From positions 1 to 42,883 of the forward strand of contig CAINGT010000033.1 of the NCBI GenBank assembly GCA_903848655.1: 42,883 bases of DNA, given 5' to 3'. Numbering within the stretch: position 1 is the stretch's first letter; every line of letters starts with the position of its first letter. Below the pieces are notes generated by a model. It was not told where the DNA came from. It ran no database searches and saw only the letters and a program-made list of their open reading frames with translations. Shown piece after piece: positions 31,078-39,055 of the stretch. Source of the DNA: an uncultured Sphingomonadales bacterium (GTDB lineage: Bacteria; Pseudomonadota; Alphaproteobacteria; Sphingomonadales; Sphingomonadaceae). Position numbers and translations under genes: made by a program.

Positions 31078-32589
31078 CTACATTGCGTAAGGATCATATT
31101 CCCGGCCTGTTGACCCACGCGGACGCGGATAGTTGCGCATGTCACGGCTAGAGGGCAGCGCGCGCGGCGCGACCATCTCGGCAAAGGTGCATGCCAGCGC
31201 ATCGGCATCGTCTGGCGATGGCAGGCCGCGCGCCTTCATATGCTCCTTTTTCTCGAGCAGGATCGCGTTGTCTGCGTCGAAGGTGTACTCGGGCCCGATC
31301 AGGTCATCGGCAAGGCCCTGGTGGTCAGGAATGAAACCGCCCCTGAGCCATTCGCGCATGTTGGCCCACATCTCGGCACGCTTGTTGGCCACACGCACGC
31401 GGTTGCCATTGTAATCAGCCTGGCGCGATGACTTCGCCCCGAACCACACTTCGGCCACGAATGTGTCGGGGATCAGTTGGCGCAGACGATCGACCACCGC
31501 GGCGCCGATATTGCCCGCGTCGACGAAGATCGCATCGGGGTGCCAGATGCCGGCCTCGATCGCGATGTCACCGGCGAGCGTCATGGCGTCGGTGTTGTCC
31601 CACCGCTTCCAAGCGCGTGACCGGGCGTCACGGCCGGCGCGAATGGCTAGTGTCGAATGGTCATCGCCGAACCGCGCGCAGTCGACGCCGAACACCACGG
31701 GGTCACTGATCAGCACAGGCCCAAGCGGGGCAGTGCGCGCCTGGTCGACGATGTCGCTGCCGATGAACTGCATCGAACTGGCGCTTGGGAACTGACCCAG
31801 CACGCGCACCTTCACCACATCGCTGTCGATGCCATAGGTGTCGATCAGTTCCTGCAGATAGGCCTTGTTGGTGCCCTCCACCGTGCGGCTGTCGATCTGG
31901 CGCGTGTTCCACAGTTTGCGCTGCTTACCGAACGCTTCACGGAATTCGCCGGTGTTCGATGTCGGGTTGCCGAACGCAAGCCAGATGATCTCGGTAAACT
32001 CGTCGGTCATCGCACCGAGCGCGACCTCCCAGACCTTTTTCGCAATGCCGCTGGCCTCGTCAAAGATCAGAACGATGCGCTTGCCCTGGTTGTGCAGCCC
32101 GGCGAACGCTTCGGTGTTGTTCTCGGACCATGTGACCAGATCCATGCGCCAGCTCTTGTCGCGATCCGGCATGGTCGAAACCATGCTGGTGGCGTTCGAC
32201 TTGAACCACGGCCGGGTGATCGCGAGGCGCGCCCACTTCGCCAGTTCGGGGCTTGTCTTGGTGAGCAGCTGGCTTTCAGTGTTGGCCGTGACGATGATGC
32301 GCGTGTCGACGCAGGTGTCGAGCGCCCACTTGGCCAGCATCGCAATTAGCGCAGATTTGCCGATACCGTGGCCAGATGCGCGCGCGATCCGGCAAGGTGT
32401 GAATCGCTTGTCAGGGTCAGACAGGTGCGCCCTGATCGTGTCCATGACATCGCGTTGCCACTTGCGCGGACCATGGATGCCGGCCAGCTCGCCCTGGTCC
32501 CATGGGAAGGCGTAGAGCGCATAAGCATAGGGATCGAACGCGAATGCGCCTATATCGTCGGCCAGGTCAGCCTGGGGATCATTCGCCAT
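31078..32589 (-). CDS. Large terminase subunit (packaging ATPase/nuclease)
   Basis: A 503-residue TerL. Walker A is SGHGIGKS (about 72-79), Walker B is VLIFDEA (about 173-179), and a coupling motif FGNPTSNTG lies near 206-214. The C-terminal RNase H-like nuclease shows acidic residues in VFGVDCARFGDD (Asp303), IFVDAGN (Asp357) and SPDDADALACTFAE near the end. It overlaps the small subunit by 11 bp. It cuts and translocates phage DNA into the head through the portal. The overall sequence type goes with headful packaging in P22/Sf6-like or BPP-1-like phages, which would suit a circularly permuted genome; this last point is inference. Confidence 0.95.
   Translation of the reverse strand: MANDPQADLADDIGAFAFDPYAYALYAFPWDQGELAGIHGPRKWQRDVMDTIRAHLSDPDKRFTPCRIARASGHGIGKSALIAMLAKWALDTCVDTRIIVTANTESQLLTKTSPELAKWARLAITRPWFKSNATSMVSTMPDRDKSWRMDLVTWSENNTEAFAGLHNQGKRIVLIFDEASGIAKKVWEVALGAMTDEFTEIIWLAFGNPTSNTGEFREAFGKQRKLWNTRQIDSRTVEGTNKAYLQELIDTYGIDSDVVKVRVLGQFPSASSMQFIGSDIVDQARTAPLGPVLISDPVVFGVDCARFGDDHSTLAIRAGRDARSRAWKRWDNTDAMTLAGDIAIEAGIWHPDAIFVDAGNIGAAVVDRLRQLIPDTFVAEVWFGAKSSRQADYNGNRVRVANKRAEMWANMREWLRGGFIPDHQGLADDLIGPEYTFDADNAILLEKKEHMKARGLPSPDDADALACTFAEMVAPRALPSSRDMRNYPRPRGSTGREYDPYAM
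31116..31124 (-). promoter_or_regulatory. Repeated late-region motif, copy D
   Basis: CACGCGGAC on the plus strand, located within the last codons of the large terminase gene and 47 nt before the ATG of the GNAT-like gene. It is the only copy inside a coding region. Confidence 0.4.
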
Positions 32590-33052
32590 GATCGATGTTC
32601 GCCGCGCGCTCTCGTGCCTTGGTCAGCCGGTCTGCCAGATCGAGGCTCGTGCCGTCGGGGTTGCCCAGCTTGAGCAGCTCACCGTAGCGTTTGGGATCCC
32701 ACTTCGCGAGCAGCTTGAGCCGCGTATCGACACGAAGGCGTGACCGGCTGATCCATTCGGTGTTGGGCTTTTCGCCCTCTTTGGTCTGCACCGTGTCGTT
32801 TTCGGTGTCGTCGGCAATGGCCAGCGCATCGAGCGCGATCTGGTCGAACCCAGCTTCGCGCGCGCGCGCGATGGCAGCGGAAAACTCGGGGTCGCTCGCC
32901 TGCCAATCCCTCACTGTCCTGTCATCAGGCATATCGTCACCGAGGCAAATCACAGTCAGCGGCGTGCCCTTGCTCAGCCCGGCCAAAATACGCTGTTCGA
33001 CCTCAGGAGAGCGCTTTGTGGGGCGCCCTCGTGGTTTGGGTTCACGCGGCAT
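32579..33052 (-). CDS. Small terminase subunit
   Basis: A 157-residue protein with a basic start (PREPKPRGRPTKRSPEVEQR), a helix-turn-helix-like DNA-binding part (ILAGLSKGTPLTVICLGDDM; DDRTVRDWQASDPEFSAAIA) and helical oligomerisation segments, as in Sf6/P22-type small terminases. The C-terminal tail (DLADRLTKARERAANIDHGE) probably contacts the large subunit. It overlaps TerL by 11 bp. It recognises the packaging site; a pac sequence is often inside or near this gene but cannot be read here. Confidence 0.9.
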   Translation of the reverse strand: MPREPKPRGRPTKRSPEVEQRILAGLSKGTPLTVICLGDDMPDDRTVRDWQASDPEFSAAIARAREAGFDQIALDALAIADDTENDTVQTKEGEKPNTEWISRSRLRVDTRLKLLAKWDPKRYGELLKLGNPDGTSLDLADRLTKARERAANIDHGE

Positions 33053-33368
33053 AAGGCCTCCGACGAAACGTCACGATGTCCCCGATGTGCGACCGGGACA
33101 CTTCGAACTTCTTGGCCAGTTCGCGCACCGAGATGCCGCCCATCTCATAGACCTGGCGAACGAGTTCGACCTCGTGATCGGTCAGCACGACATCGCGCGA
33201 GCCCCTCGGCGTTTTGCGCTTGTCGAGCAGGCAGCGCTCGCACCGATTGCCCAATGCCGCCCCAATCAAAGCATGCCGGGCCTCGAGCGCGGGATTTCCG
33301 AAATTCAGTCTCATCTGCATGGCTTGTCCTTTCGGGATGAGGAATGGGGTGAGGCTGGTGTGGGTCAT
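33042..33368 (-). CDS. HTH protein upstream of terminase (108 aa)
   Basis: A 108-residue protein. The C-terminal ~45 residues form a helix-turn-helix (VRQVYEMGGISVRELAKKFE, VSRSHIGDIVTFRRRP). The N-terminal part has a CxxC pair (NRCERCLLDK). The start at 33368 is chosen for its ATGA overlap with the previous gene; the ATG at 33320 has a better ribosome site (AAAGGA) and would give 92 residues. It could be a regulator of late genes or an accessory packaging protein. Location between replication and packaging modules suggests a switch role, which is unproven. Confidence 0.7.
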   Translation of the reverse strand: MTHTSLTPFLIPKGQAMQMRLNFGNPALEARHALIGAALGNRCERCLLDKRKTPRGSRDVVLTDHEVELVRQVYEMGGISVRELAKKFEVSRSHIGDIVTFRRRPYAA

Positions 33369-33613
33369 CGGGAGGCGAGGTCACCGATCGCGCCCGAGAG
33401 TTCCGCCATCCCTTCCAGCATGACCTTACCCAGCGCTTCGATTGCGCCCATATTCGATGCGGCATCACCATTACCCAGGAATTTGACCTGATAGGCGATG
33501 TCCGCGCCTGCCTCGGCAACCATCGCTTGAGCGTATGCGATGGCGAATTGACCATCCCCAGCCATCGCCCTCTCGCGTGCAAAATCCATGAACTTGCGGT
33601 CTATGATCGTCAT
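33365..33613 (-). CDS. Small helical protein (82 aa)
   Basis: An 82-residue protein with an acidic/alanine-rich helical content (FARERAMAGDGQFAIAYAQA; MGAIEALGKVMLEGMAELSG). A ribosome site (GAGGGG) stands upstream of ATG 33613. It is linked by ATGA overlaps to neighbours on both sides. Proteins of this type with FAIAYA.. patterns occur in many phages near terminase. Its function is unknown. Confidence 0.65.
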   Translation of the reverse strand: MTIIDRKFMDFARERAMAGDGQFAIAYAQAMVAEAGADIAYQVKFLGNGDAASNMGAIEALGKVMLEGMAELSGAIGDLASR

Positions 33614-33930
33614 TGCAATTCCCCTCTAAAAACGCGTCTACTCATCCCTCGCGCGCGCGTATTCCTCCCCCAGCCCTCTTTTCTCTCTCTTTCTTTCTTT
33701 TCTTTAGAATAAGAGTAGAAAGAGTAGACAGAGGGGAAAGGTGGCAGATTTCTGCGGGTTTCAGCGTCTACGCTTGTGTCTACGCAAGATGTTTTTGAGA
33801 GCGTAGACATGGTGCGCTTGTGTAGACTTTGCGTTCGCGGCGCAAAAAAAGAAGCGTAGACAAACGGACAAGCGTAGACACTTCCGTAGACGGAAGCGTA
33901 GACGGGTCGAATGTGGTGATTTTTCATCAT
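33610..33930 (-). CDS. Questionable 106-codon frame carrying the repeat cluster
   Basis: The frame starts at ATG 33930, overlapping the stop of the VapE gene (ATGA), and ends at TGA overlapping ATG 33613 of the next gene (ATGA), the junction type used by nearly all genes in this train. The encoded protein has unusual composition: VYAS/VYGS/VYAC repeats generated by the GTCTAC elements at the N-terminus, then SVYSFYSYSKEKKERERKEG from a pyrimidine-rich tract. No family is recognisable. It may be a non-coding control region that stays open by chance, or a coding frame overlapping repeats. The repeats are the stronger signal. Confidence 0.35.
   Translation of the reverse strand: MMKNHHIRPVYASVYGSVYACPFVYASFFAPRTQSLHKRTMSTLSKTSCVDTSVDAETRRNLPPFPSVYSFYSYSKEKKERERKEGWGRNTRARGMSRRVFRGELQ
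33636..33903. repeat. Iteron-like cluster of ten GTAGAC elements (candidate origin)
   Basis: Ten exact copies of GTAGAC or its complement lie within 268 bp. GTAGAC (+) is at 33724, 33803, 33822, 33856, 33874, 33886 and 33898; GTCTAC is at 33636, 33766 and 33778. Several are extended to AGCGTAGACA. Spacings of 12, 18-19 bp recur. Chance would give about 0.1 copies. A pyrimidine tract (33680-33705) lies inside. The cluster sits between the VapE replication gene and the packaging module, where an origin or a multi-site operator is expected. Confidence 0.75.
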
Positions 33931-35102
33931 GTTATTCGTCGCCAGACACGCACACTCTTGCGCTCTCCAGCTTTGCTGATCTTGATCTCAAAACCCAGTT
34001 TGCGCAGGCATTTGGCTACCCGCAACTCAGCACGCCGGTCCTTGCGTTCGTGCGGAATGTTGAGCAATTCCAGCGCCGCAGCCGTGGTTACGGTCTGATA
34101 TTCGGCCAGCTTTCCGCCTAGAATTTCCTCCCAAACGTCATATTCTTCGCGCTCTGCCACCTGTTCAGCGGCAAGGGCTTCTTCATCGGCAGTCAACCAC
34201 CAAGGTTCTCCAGCCTCATATGCTTGCCGCGCCTCTGCCCATATCTGGTCGCGCCTGCTCTGGATCAGTTCGATGTTTGCCGATGTCACGGCTACGGGCC
34301 AATAACGCCGGTTGCCAGTGCTGTCGGTCAGATAACCACTTTCGCCAGGATTGATCGTACCAAAGAAAATGCACTGCCGGGGATGGGTTGAGGCCATCTT
34401 GGCATAGGGCAGCACAACCGTATCGGCGCGCATCGAAATCATGCCCTTGACTGTGTTCTGCTCTTTGCGCTGGATCGCGATAAACTCGGCTAATTCGACA
34501 CACCATGCCCCCATCATCGACATGACCATCTTGTTGTGCGCGTCGAACAGGTTGACGGATTCCGCCGTGACTTCGGGGCCGAACAAGGCGGCAATCGCAG
34601 TAGACTTGCGAATGCCTTGCGGGCCTTCCAGCACCAACACCGTATCGACCTTGCATCCAGGCTGATACGCGCGCGCGACGGCGGCAATCAGCGTCTTTCG
34701 GCCCACAGCACGAACGAACGCCGCATCACGGGCACCGAGGCACGCCTGCATCCAATGATCGAGACGCCTGGTCCCGTCCCACACTTGCGCGGCCAAATAG
34801 TCGCGTACCGGATGAAAAGCGTTCTGGCGCGCGTGGCGCATCACGGCAGGGTAAACGTCGGACACGCTCGGCTCGAAACCACTGCGTTCAAGGTGCAAGC
34901 GAATATCGATCAGGTCGGCATCAGCCAGAGGCTTGCCATACCATTCCGCCCGCTGCGCCAGTTCATTCCAACGAAGGTTAGGCCCCAACTCCCTGACGTT
35001 CTCGATGAACATCATCAGGTTCGTCATATTCTTCTTATAACCCTGCTTGGACGACTGAAGCCGCCCCTTCCAAGCCTGAAGGTCTATCGGTTCCGCCATC
35101 AT
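33927..35102 (-). CDS. VapE-type P-loop ATPase (putative replicative helicase)
   Basis: A protein of 391 residues (ATG 35102, overlapping the preceding stop in an ATGA junction; ATG 35099 is equally possible). Walker A is LEGPQGIRKST (about 158-168), a Walker B-like segment is AWCVELAEF (about 199-207), and the conserved VapE block FFGTINPGESGYLTDSTGNR RYWPV lies near 246-270. These ATPases, related to superfamily 3 and D5-type helicases, replace DnaB-like helicases in many mobile elements. The C-terminal domain (about 320-391) is winged-helix-like (ERKDRRAELRVAKCLRKLGF). It is next to the repeat cluster it may act on. Confidence 0.88.
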   Translation of the reverse strand: MMAEPIDLQAWKGRLQSSKQGYKKNMTNLMMFIENVRELGPNLRWNELAQRAEWYGKPLADADLIDIRLHLERSGFEPSVSDVYPAVMRHARQNAFHPVRDYLAAQVWDGTRRLDHWMQACLGARDAAFVRAVGRKTLIAAVARAYQPGCKVDTVLVLEGPQGIRKSTAIAALFGPEVTAESVNLFDAHNKMVMSMMGAWCVELAEFIAIQRKEQNTVKGMISMRADTVVLPYAKMASTHPRQCIFFGTINPGESGYLTDSTGNRRYWPVAVTSANIELIQSRRDQIWAEARQAYEAGEPWWLTADEEALAAEQVAEREEYDVWEEILGGKLAEYQTVTTAAALELLNIPHERKDRRAELRVAKCLRKLGFEIKISKAGERKSVRVWRRIT

Positions 35103-35815
35103 GCCGCCTTCACCATATCGAGCCCGGCGCACATCGGCAGCTTGGCGAATTTCAGAATAGCCTTGTTCACCGCGCGCGGGTCGATGCCGACGCAGGTAAA
35201 CCGATCAGGCATGGAATGAATGGGCCACGCGATCCGCTCCGGGTCACCGACGATCAGCGCGCCAGGCAACAGCCGGGGCTCAGCGGGGATCGCGGCGAAC
35301 TGGCGCTGTGACGCCTCCTGACGCGCGCCATAGTACCATGCCCGTTGGCGCAACCACGCCGTAAAAAACGCGCGAGGGTCGGCAAACACGGTCGGGTCTG
35401 TTTCGGTGACGTGGCCGACGAGTTGCGGCCCGGCATCGCCCATGACATGTGCGGTGTTCGTGGTCGGCTCCCATGCAATCACGGTCTCGATATTCAGCCA
35501 GTCCGCGTCGGCATCCTCGAAAACCATCGGCGTCGGATAAGCGGCCAAAATCAGGTGACGGCCATCGATCTTGGCATAGCGAAACGGCATCAGCGCATAG
35601 AGTGCCGGCGGGTCAGCCCGATCGATGCGCAGCGCGCGCGCGATGGCGGCGTGGTCATAGTCCAGCCCCCACCACAGCTTTGCGGGCGTGTCGGCTTCGA
35701 TGTCTCGCCAGTACGACGCCAGATAATTCCAGCAATCGACACCCATCGCCTCAACCGGCTTTTCGGAAAACGCCGCGATGACCGACAGGCTTGTGATCGT
35801 GTCGGGGTCATACAT
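35099..35815 (-). CDS. Replication-module protein of unknown function (238 aa)
   Basis: A 238-residue protein not recognised by eye. It begins MYDPDTITSLSVIAAFSEKP and contains a region of aromatic and acidic residues (WWGLDYDHAAIARALRIDRA), a beta-rich centre (WLNIETVIAWEP) and a C-terminal stretch LPGALIVGDPERIAWPIHSM. It stands directly before the VapE ATPase with a 4-bp overlap, the place where a primase or primase accessory would be. No CHC2 zinc finger or clear prim-pol acidic triad can be seen, so no function is assigned. Confidence 0.65.
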   Translation of the reverse strand: MYDPDTITSLSVIAAFSEKPVEAMGVDCWNYLASYWRDIEADTPAKLWWGLDYDHAAIARALRIDRADPPALYALMPFRYAKIDGRHLILAAYPTPMVFEDADADWLNIETVIAWEPTTNTAHVMGDAGPQLVGHVTETDPTVFADPRAFFTAWLRQRAWYYGARQEASQRQFAAIPAEPRLLPGALIVGDPERIAWPIHSMPDRFTCVGIDPRAVNKAILKFAKLPMCAGLDMVKAA

Positions 35816-36137
35816 GGACCAGGCCCTCCGCGATCAGGACGTTCTTGACGTCATCGACGGAATGGGCCGCGAACGCGATGCCGCCCTTTGTCTGCACCGC
35901 ATGGGCGTATTGACGCTGGTCTGGCTTAAGCTGGTCCCGCCCGATCTTGGCATCGATGGCGACGAACCGGCCCTTGATGCACGCATGAATGTCCAACACG
36001 CCTTTGGTGCCGATCTTGACCGGACGGCCCACCTTGTCGAACAACAGTCCCGGCGTATCAGTTTTGATTGACACGCCGCCAATCTCGGAAATGTAGAGGC
36101 GGATTGATCGCACCAGATCGTCGTGTTTGACGCTCAT
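35808..36137 (-). CDS. VRR-NUC domain nuclease
   Basis: A 109-residue single-domain protein with the VRR-NUC pattern of the PD-(D/E)xK nucleases: an N-terminal helix (SVKHDDLVRSIRLYISEIGG), then KGVLDIHACIKGRFVAIDAK (about 45-64; Asp49 and the D-x-K triad) and LKPDQRQYAHAVQTKGG. Stand-alone phage VRR-NUC proteins are thought to cut branched DNA or Holliday junctions. It is linked to the helicase (ATGA overlap) and to the 238-aa gene (8-bp overlap). It probably resolves replication or recombination intermediates before packaging. Confidence 0.9.
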   Translation of the reverse strand: MSVKHDDLVRSIRLYISEIGGVSIKTDTPGLLFDKVGRPVKIGTKGVLDIHACIKGRFVAIDAKIGRDQLKPDQRQYAHAVQTKGGIAFAAHSVDDVKNVLIAEGLVHV

Positions 36138-37510
36138 GCCGCACGTCCTTTCGCCAGACGCTCTTTCCAGACATGCGATGCCCAGCCGCGCTTATATCCA
36201 CGGAGCCGGGCCAGCGTGCGTAGACCTTCCAGTGTCGAAATTTCGCGGGGCGATGTTTCGCGGGTGATCGACCGAATTTCCGACTTGCGGACCTCGGCCA
36301 AAGTCCCCTCGACCACCTCAATCTCGCGCGCGACGACTTCCGGCACATGCCCACACCCCGGACACTTCGGCGCGGGCCGATAGACGTAAAAGCAATTCTT
36401 GCACTGCCGCGTCGTGACCTCAGCCACTTCGCCCTTGCGCCGCTTTTCCCGGTCGGCCAGATCCCATTGCCGCACATCGTCAGGCAGGCCGTGGTGATCG
36501 ATGTTCCCGGCATGATCCAGGATGATCGCCGTCTTGCCCTCGATTGGACGGAGCGCCCGGCCGCATTGCTGAAGGTGCAGGCTCAGGCTTTTGGTCGGAC
36601 GCAACAGGATTGCCGCCTCGATCGCTGGAACGTCGAACCCTTCGCCAAACAGGTCGGCATTCGACAGAATCAGCGTTTGCCCAGCCTTGAACCGTTCAAC
36701 CGCGGCGTCGCGCATTTCGGCAGACATCGACCCGTCAACGTGTTCAGCCGGAATGCCAGCCGCGTTGAACTGCGCCGCAATCTGCATCGAGTTCTCGACA
36801 CCCGCCGCGAACGCCACAGCGCGCTTGCCGGGGCACAGGTTGCGGTAATGCTCGATCGCATCGCCAACGATTTGCGGCCGCGCCATAGCCTGCGACAAAG
36901 CGCCGCGCTGATAGTCACCGCCCGTGATGCCCACCGCCGACAGATCAGGCTTGGACGGCGCGAAATAGCGATAAGGCGACAGAGCGCCCGCCTCGATCAG
37001 TTCCGCAACGGTCGGCCCCTCGACCATGACATTGAACCAGCGCCCGAGCCCTTGACCATCTAGCCGCCACGGTGTCGCGGTCAGGCCCAGCTTGCGCGCG
37101 CGGGGGAACCGATGAAACAGCGCGTCCCATGACCCCGCGCCAATATGGTGCGCCTCGTCAAAGATGATCAGGCCAGGTTCTGGCAACTGGTCAAGCCGGT
37201 TCGCAACGGTCTGGATCGAACCGACTTGCACCAGCGCGCGCGGGTCGGACACGTGCCCGGCCTGCACCGTGCCATGCGGAATGCCCAGATCGTAAAACGT
37301 GCGCGAGGCTTGCGCGACCAGCTCGCGGCGATGGCACAACCACCAGACCGTGTTACGCCGTTGCGCCGCGCCGTGGACGATGGTCGATGCCGTGACCGTC
37401 TTGCCGCCGCCAGTGGGCAGGCAGAACAGCACGGAGTTCGCACCCTGCCGGTATGCCTCGCGACCACCTTCGATCAGGGCTTGTTGATAGGGGCGCAGGG
37501 TGACTGTCAT
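36134..37510 (-). CDS. DEAH-box SF2 helicase with C-terminal zinc ribbon
   Basis: From ATG 37510 this encodes 458 residues. Motif I is PTGGGKT (about 32-38), motif Ia is CHRRELVAQ, motif II is DEAH (about 118-121), motif III is TATP, and motif VI is QQCGRALRP. A zinc ribbon (CKNC ... CPGCGH) lies near 385-405. This is the set found in RadD/UvsW-like phage helicases. It lies in a chain of overlapping replication genes. Probable role: remodelling of forks or recombination structures, with the VRR-NUC protein next to it. Confidence 0.93.
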   Translation of the reverse strand: MTVTLRPYQQALIEGGREAYRQGANSVLFCLPTGGGKTVTASTIVHGAAQRRNTVWWLCHRRELVAQASRTFYDLGIPHGTVQAGHVSDPRALVQVGSIQTVANRLDQLPEPGLIIFDEAHHIGAGSWDALFHRFPRARKLGLTATPWRLDGQGLGRWFNVMVEGPTVAELIEAGALSPYRYFAPSKPDLSAVGITGGDYQRGALSQAMARPQIVGDAIEHYRNLCPGKRAVAFAAGVENSMQIAAQFNAAGIPAEHVDGSMSAEMRDAAVERFKAGQTLILSNADLFGEGFDVPAIEAAILLRPTKSLSLHLQQCGRALRPIEGKTAIILDHAGNIDHHGLPDDVRQWDLADREKRRKGEVAEVTTRQCKNCFYVYRPAPKCPGCGHVPEVVAREIEVVEGTLAEVRKSEIRSITRETSPREISTLEGLRTLARLRGYKRGWASHVWKERLAKGRAA

Positions 37511-37905
37511 GCCCGCCGCCCATCCAGCCCGAGTTCGCGACCCTTGGCCTTGATCGAATGCAGCCCGACCCCGATCAGCCGCGCGCAATCGACATACCGA
37601 ACCCGCGAATGCCGAGCCCGCACAAACGCCTCGATCATGTCAGGCGTCCACGAAACCCGGCGACCATGACGCAGCGCAATCCGTCGGCTGTTTTCCGCGT
37701 GGTCGCAACGCACGCCAGCCGCACGCAACCGCCGCAACACCGTGGCCCGCGATATGCCGATTTCCGCCGCAACCTCGTTGACCGACTTGCCAGCCCGCCA
37801 CAGTTCAACAGCCAGGTCGGACGCGGTGTGTTCGCGTGCCGCCAGATTGGCGCGCGCCTGTTCGACCGACGCCAGTGCGCGCAATTGAGCCTCGCGCCGG
37901 GTCAT
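37507..37905 (-). CDS. HTH protein (resolvase-type DNA-binding domain)
   Basis: A 132-residue protein from ATG 37905 (ATGA overlap with the previous gene; a GTG six codons upstream is less likely). It has an N-terminal coiled-coil helix and then a Hin/resolvase-like helix-turn-helix (KSVNEVAAEIGISRATVLRR LRAAGV), then a second HTH-like region (WTPDMIEAFVRARHSRVRYV, DCARLIGVGLHSIKAKGREL). Two DNA-binding units and no catalytic residues suggest a regulator or an origin-binding protein. The iteron-like repeats downstream are possible targets. Confidence 0.75.
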   Translation of the reverse strand: MTRREAQLRALASVEQARANLAAREHTASDLAVELWRAGKSVNEVAAEIGISRATVLRRLRAAGVRCDHAENSRRIALRHGRRVSWTPDMIEAFVRARHSRVRYVDCARLIGVGLHSIKAKGRELGLDGRRA

Positions 37906-38207
37906 GTCGCGTTCCCCCGGCACCGCATATCGAGCAGCAGCGAAATCACACCATCGCGCAAAGCCGCACTGGATCGCGCCATCTCGTCTGCATAGCGCTC
38001 GTCGTCATTGACCACGCCGCGTTCGTAATCCCGCGTTGCCAGCATGACCTTGGGGTTCAGGTGCTGCTTGCGGTAACGCTTGATCGCCCACAGATGCGGC
38101 GGGTTGTCCCACACGGTCGCAACCTCGGACTGGATGCGCTCTGGGCTGTCGATGTAGCTGGCCAGGCATTTCGCCATGTCGTGCGCGGTACGATGGGCGA
38201 GGGTCAT
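37902..38207 (-). CDS. Small early protein (101 aa)
   Basis: From ATG 38207 (TGATG junction) this encodes 101 residues. The sequence (HRTAHDMAKCLASYIDSPER, NPPHLWAIKRYRKQHLNPKV, RYADEMARSSAALRDGVISL) is helical and mildly basic, and resembles small phage replication-region proteins with an HLWAIKRYR patch. It is linked by overlaps to an HTH gene on each side. Its function is unknown. Confidence 0.65.
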   Translation of the reverse strand: MTLAHRTAHDMAKCLASYIDSPERIQSEVATVWDNPPHLWAIKRYRKQHLNPKVMLATRDYERGVVNDDERYADEMARSSAALRDGVISLLLDMRCRGNAT

Positions 38208-38551
38208 CACGCCACCTCGCGTTGAATAGCGGCTGTATCAGCTGCAATGCGTTCAAGCCGATCCGCGACAGTCAGCGGCGCACAAGCCCGCGCAGACCAC
38301 AGCGTTTCAACCAGGCGGAACTCATCGGGAAACTTGAACGCAAGCAGCGCGATGCTATTGAACGACAGCATCGTTTTTTCGTTCGTCGCATTGTCGATGG
38401 TGTCTTTGCTGCACCCCAATTCGCGTGCCAGATCACCCCGTGACCAACCATTTGACCGCAAACGGATAATCGCGAGCGATATCGATTTCAGACAATCTTC
38501 CTCACTTGGAGGGAAAAATGTCGGGATACTTGCCGCCGCCTTAGATGCCAT
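38207..38551 (-). CDS. XRE-like HTH early protein (114 aa)
   Basis: A 114-residue protein with a helix-turn-helix (GWSRGDLARELGCSKDTIDN, ATNEKTMLSFNSIALLAFKF PDEF) in its central part and a C-terminal helix. It resembles phage regulators that act like CII or Cro. It begins at ATG 38551 inside the end of the 64-aa gene and ends at the TGATG junction with the 101-aa gene. Likely a regulator of replication or of late transcription; the targets are unknown. Confidence 0.75.
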   Translation of the reverse strand: MASKAAASIPTFFPPSEEDCLKSISLAIIRLRSNGWSRGDLARELGCSKDTIDNATNEKTMLSFNSIALLAFKFPDEFRLVETLWSARACAPLTVADRLERIAADTAAIQREVA

Positions 38552-38735
38552 AAATCACCCCATGGAAAGGAACAGCGCCGGGCATCCCGCCCGCAGGATC
38601 ACAAATACCGGGGCGACTGTAGCCGCCAGCCGCCCCGGCATCGTTCGCCGGCCGCAGGGGGGTCCGACCGGTGAAATCGTGCCGCCAGTGCGCGCGGGCA
38701 GCGGTGCGGAGGATGGCGCGGGTGTCGTGCGTCAC
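38541..38735 (-). CDS. Small basic protein (64 aa)
   Basis: From GTG 38735, overlapping the preceding TGA (GTGA), this encodes 64 residues. The N-terminal part is basic (HDTRAILRTAARAHWRHDFT) and the remainder glycine/proline-rich (GRTPLRPANDAGAAGGYSRP). Codons have high third-position GC, as in neighbouring genes. It overlaps the next gene by 11 bp. No function is recognised. Confidence 0.5.
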   Translation of the reverse strand: MTHDTRAILRTAARAHWRHDFTGRTPLRPANDAGAAGGYSRPGICDPAGGMPGAVPFHGVIYGI

Positions 38736-38869
38736 AGATCCCACCAGTCATCGCTTGAACAATACTCGTCGGCATCAGCGCGCTGCACGGCATCGTTAAA
38801 CCCGCAGAACTTCGCCGCGAGCAAAACGAGCGCCAGATACGCGGCGGCAGGCAGTATGATGGTAAGCAT
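38732..38869 (-). CDS. Small membrane protein (45 aa)
   Basis: A frame of 45 codons from ATG 38869. It has one N-terminal transmembrane helix (MLTIILPAAAYLALVLLAAK) and an acidic tail (FNDAVQRADADEYCSSDDWW DL). The start lies 3 bases after the stop of the upstream 59-aa gene, and the stop overlaps a GTG. Tight packing supports expression. It could be an early membrane-targeted toxin or inhibitor; no family is recognised. Confidence 0.6.
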   Translation of the reverse strand: MLTIILPAAAYLALVLLAAKFCGFNDAVQRADADEYCSSDDWWDL

Positions 38870-38872
38870 CGG

Positions 38873-39052
38873 CTATTCCCCCACCGGCTTGAACAGTTCC
38901 GCAGGCGCACCAGCCGGGACGATGATCGTCTCCACCGCCCGTGCGCCGTCGATGATCGCGATGTGCCAGGATCCTTCGATCAACGGCGTGACCCGGATCG
39001 AACGGCGTTGGCATATCCCGTGTGCGATGCGTTTTTTTGCCCCCCGGCCCAT
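38873..39052 (-). CDS. Small protein (59 aa)
   Basis: A frame of 59 codons from ATG 39052, four bases after the stop of the upstream frame. The C-terminal two thirds have a clean beta-strand pattern (IRVTPLIEGSWHIAIIDGAR, AVETIIVPAGAPAELFKPVG). The N-terminus is basic. High third-position GC from residue ~17 on and close spacing to both neighbours support it. Function is unknown. Confidence 0.55.
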   Translation of the reverse strand: MGRGAKKRIAHGICQRRSIRVTPLIEGSWHIAIIDGARAVETIIVPAGAPAELFKPVGE

Positions 39053-39055
39053 CGG

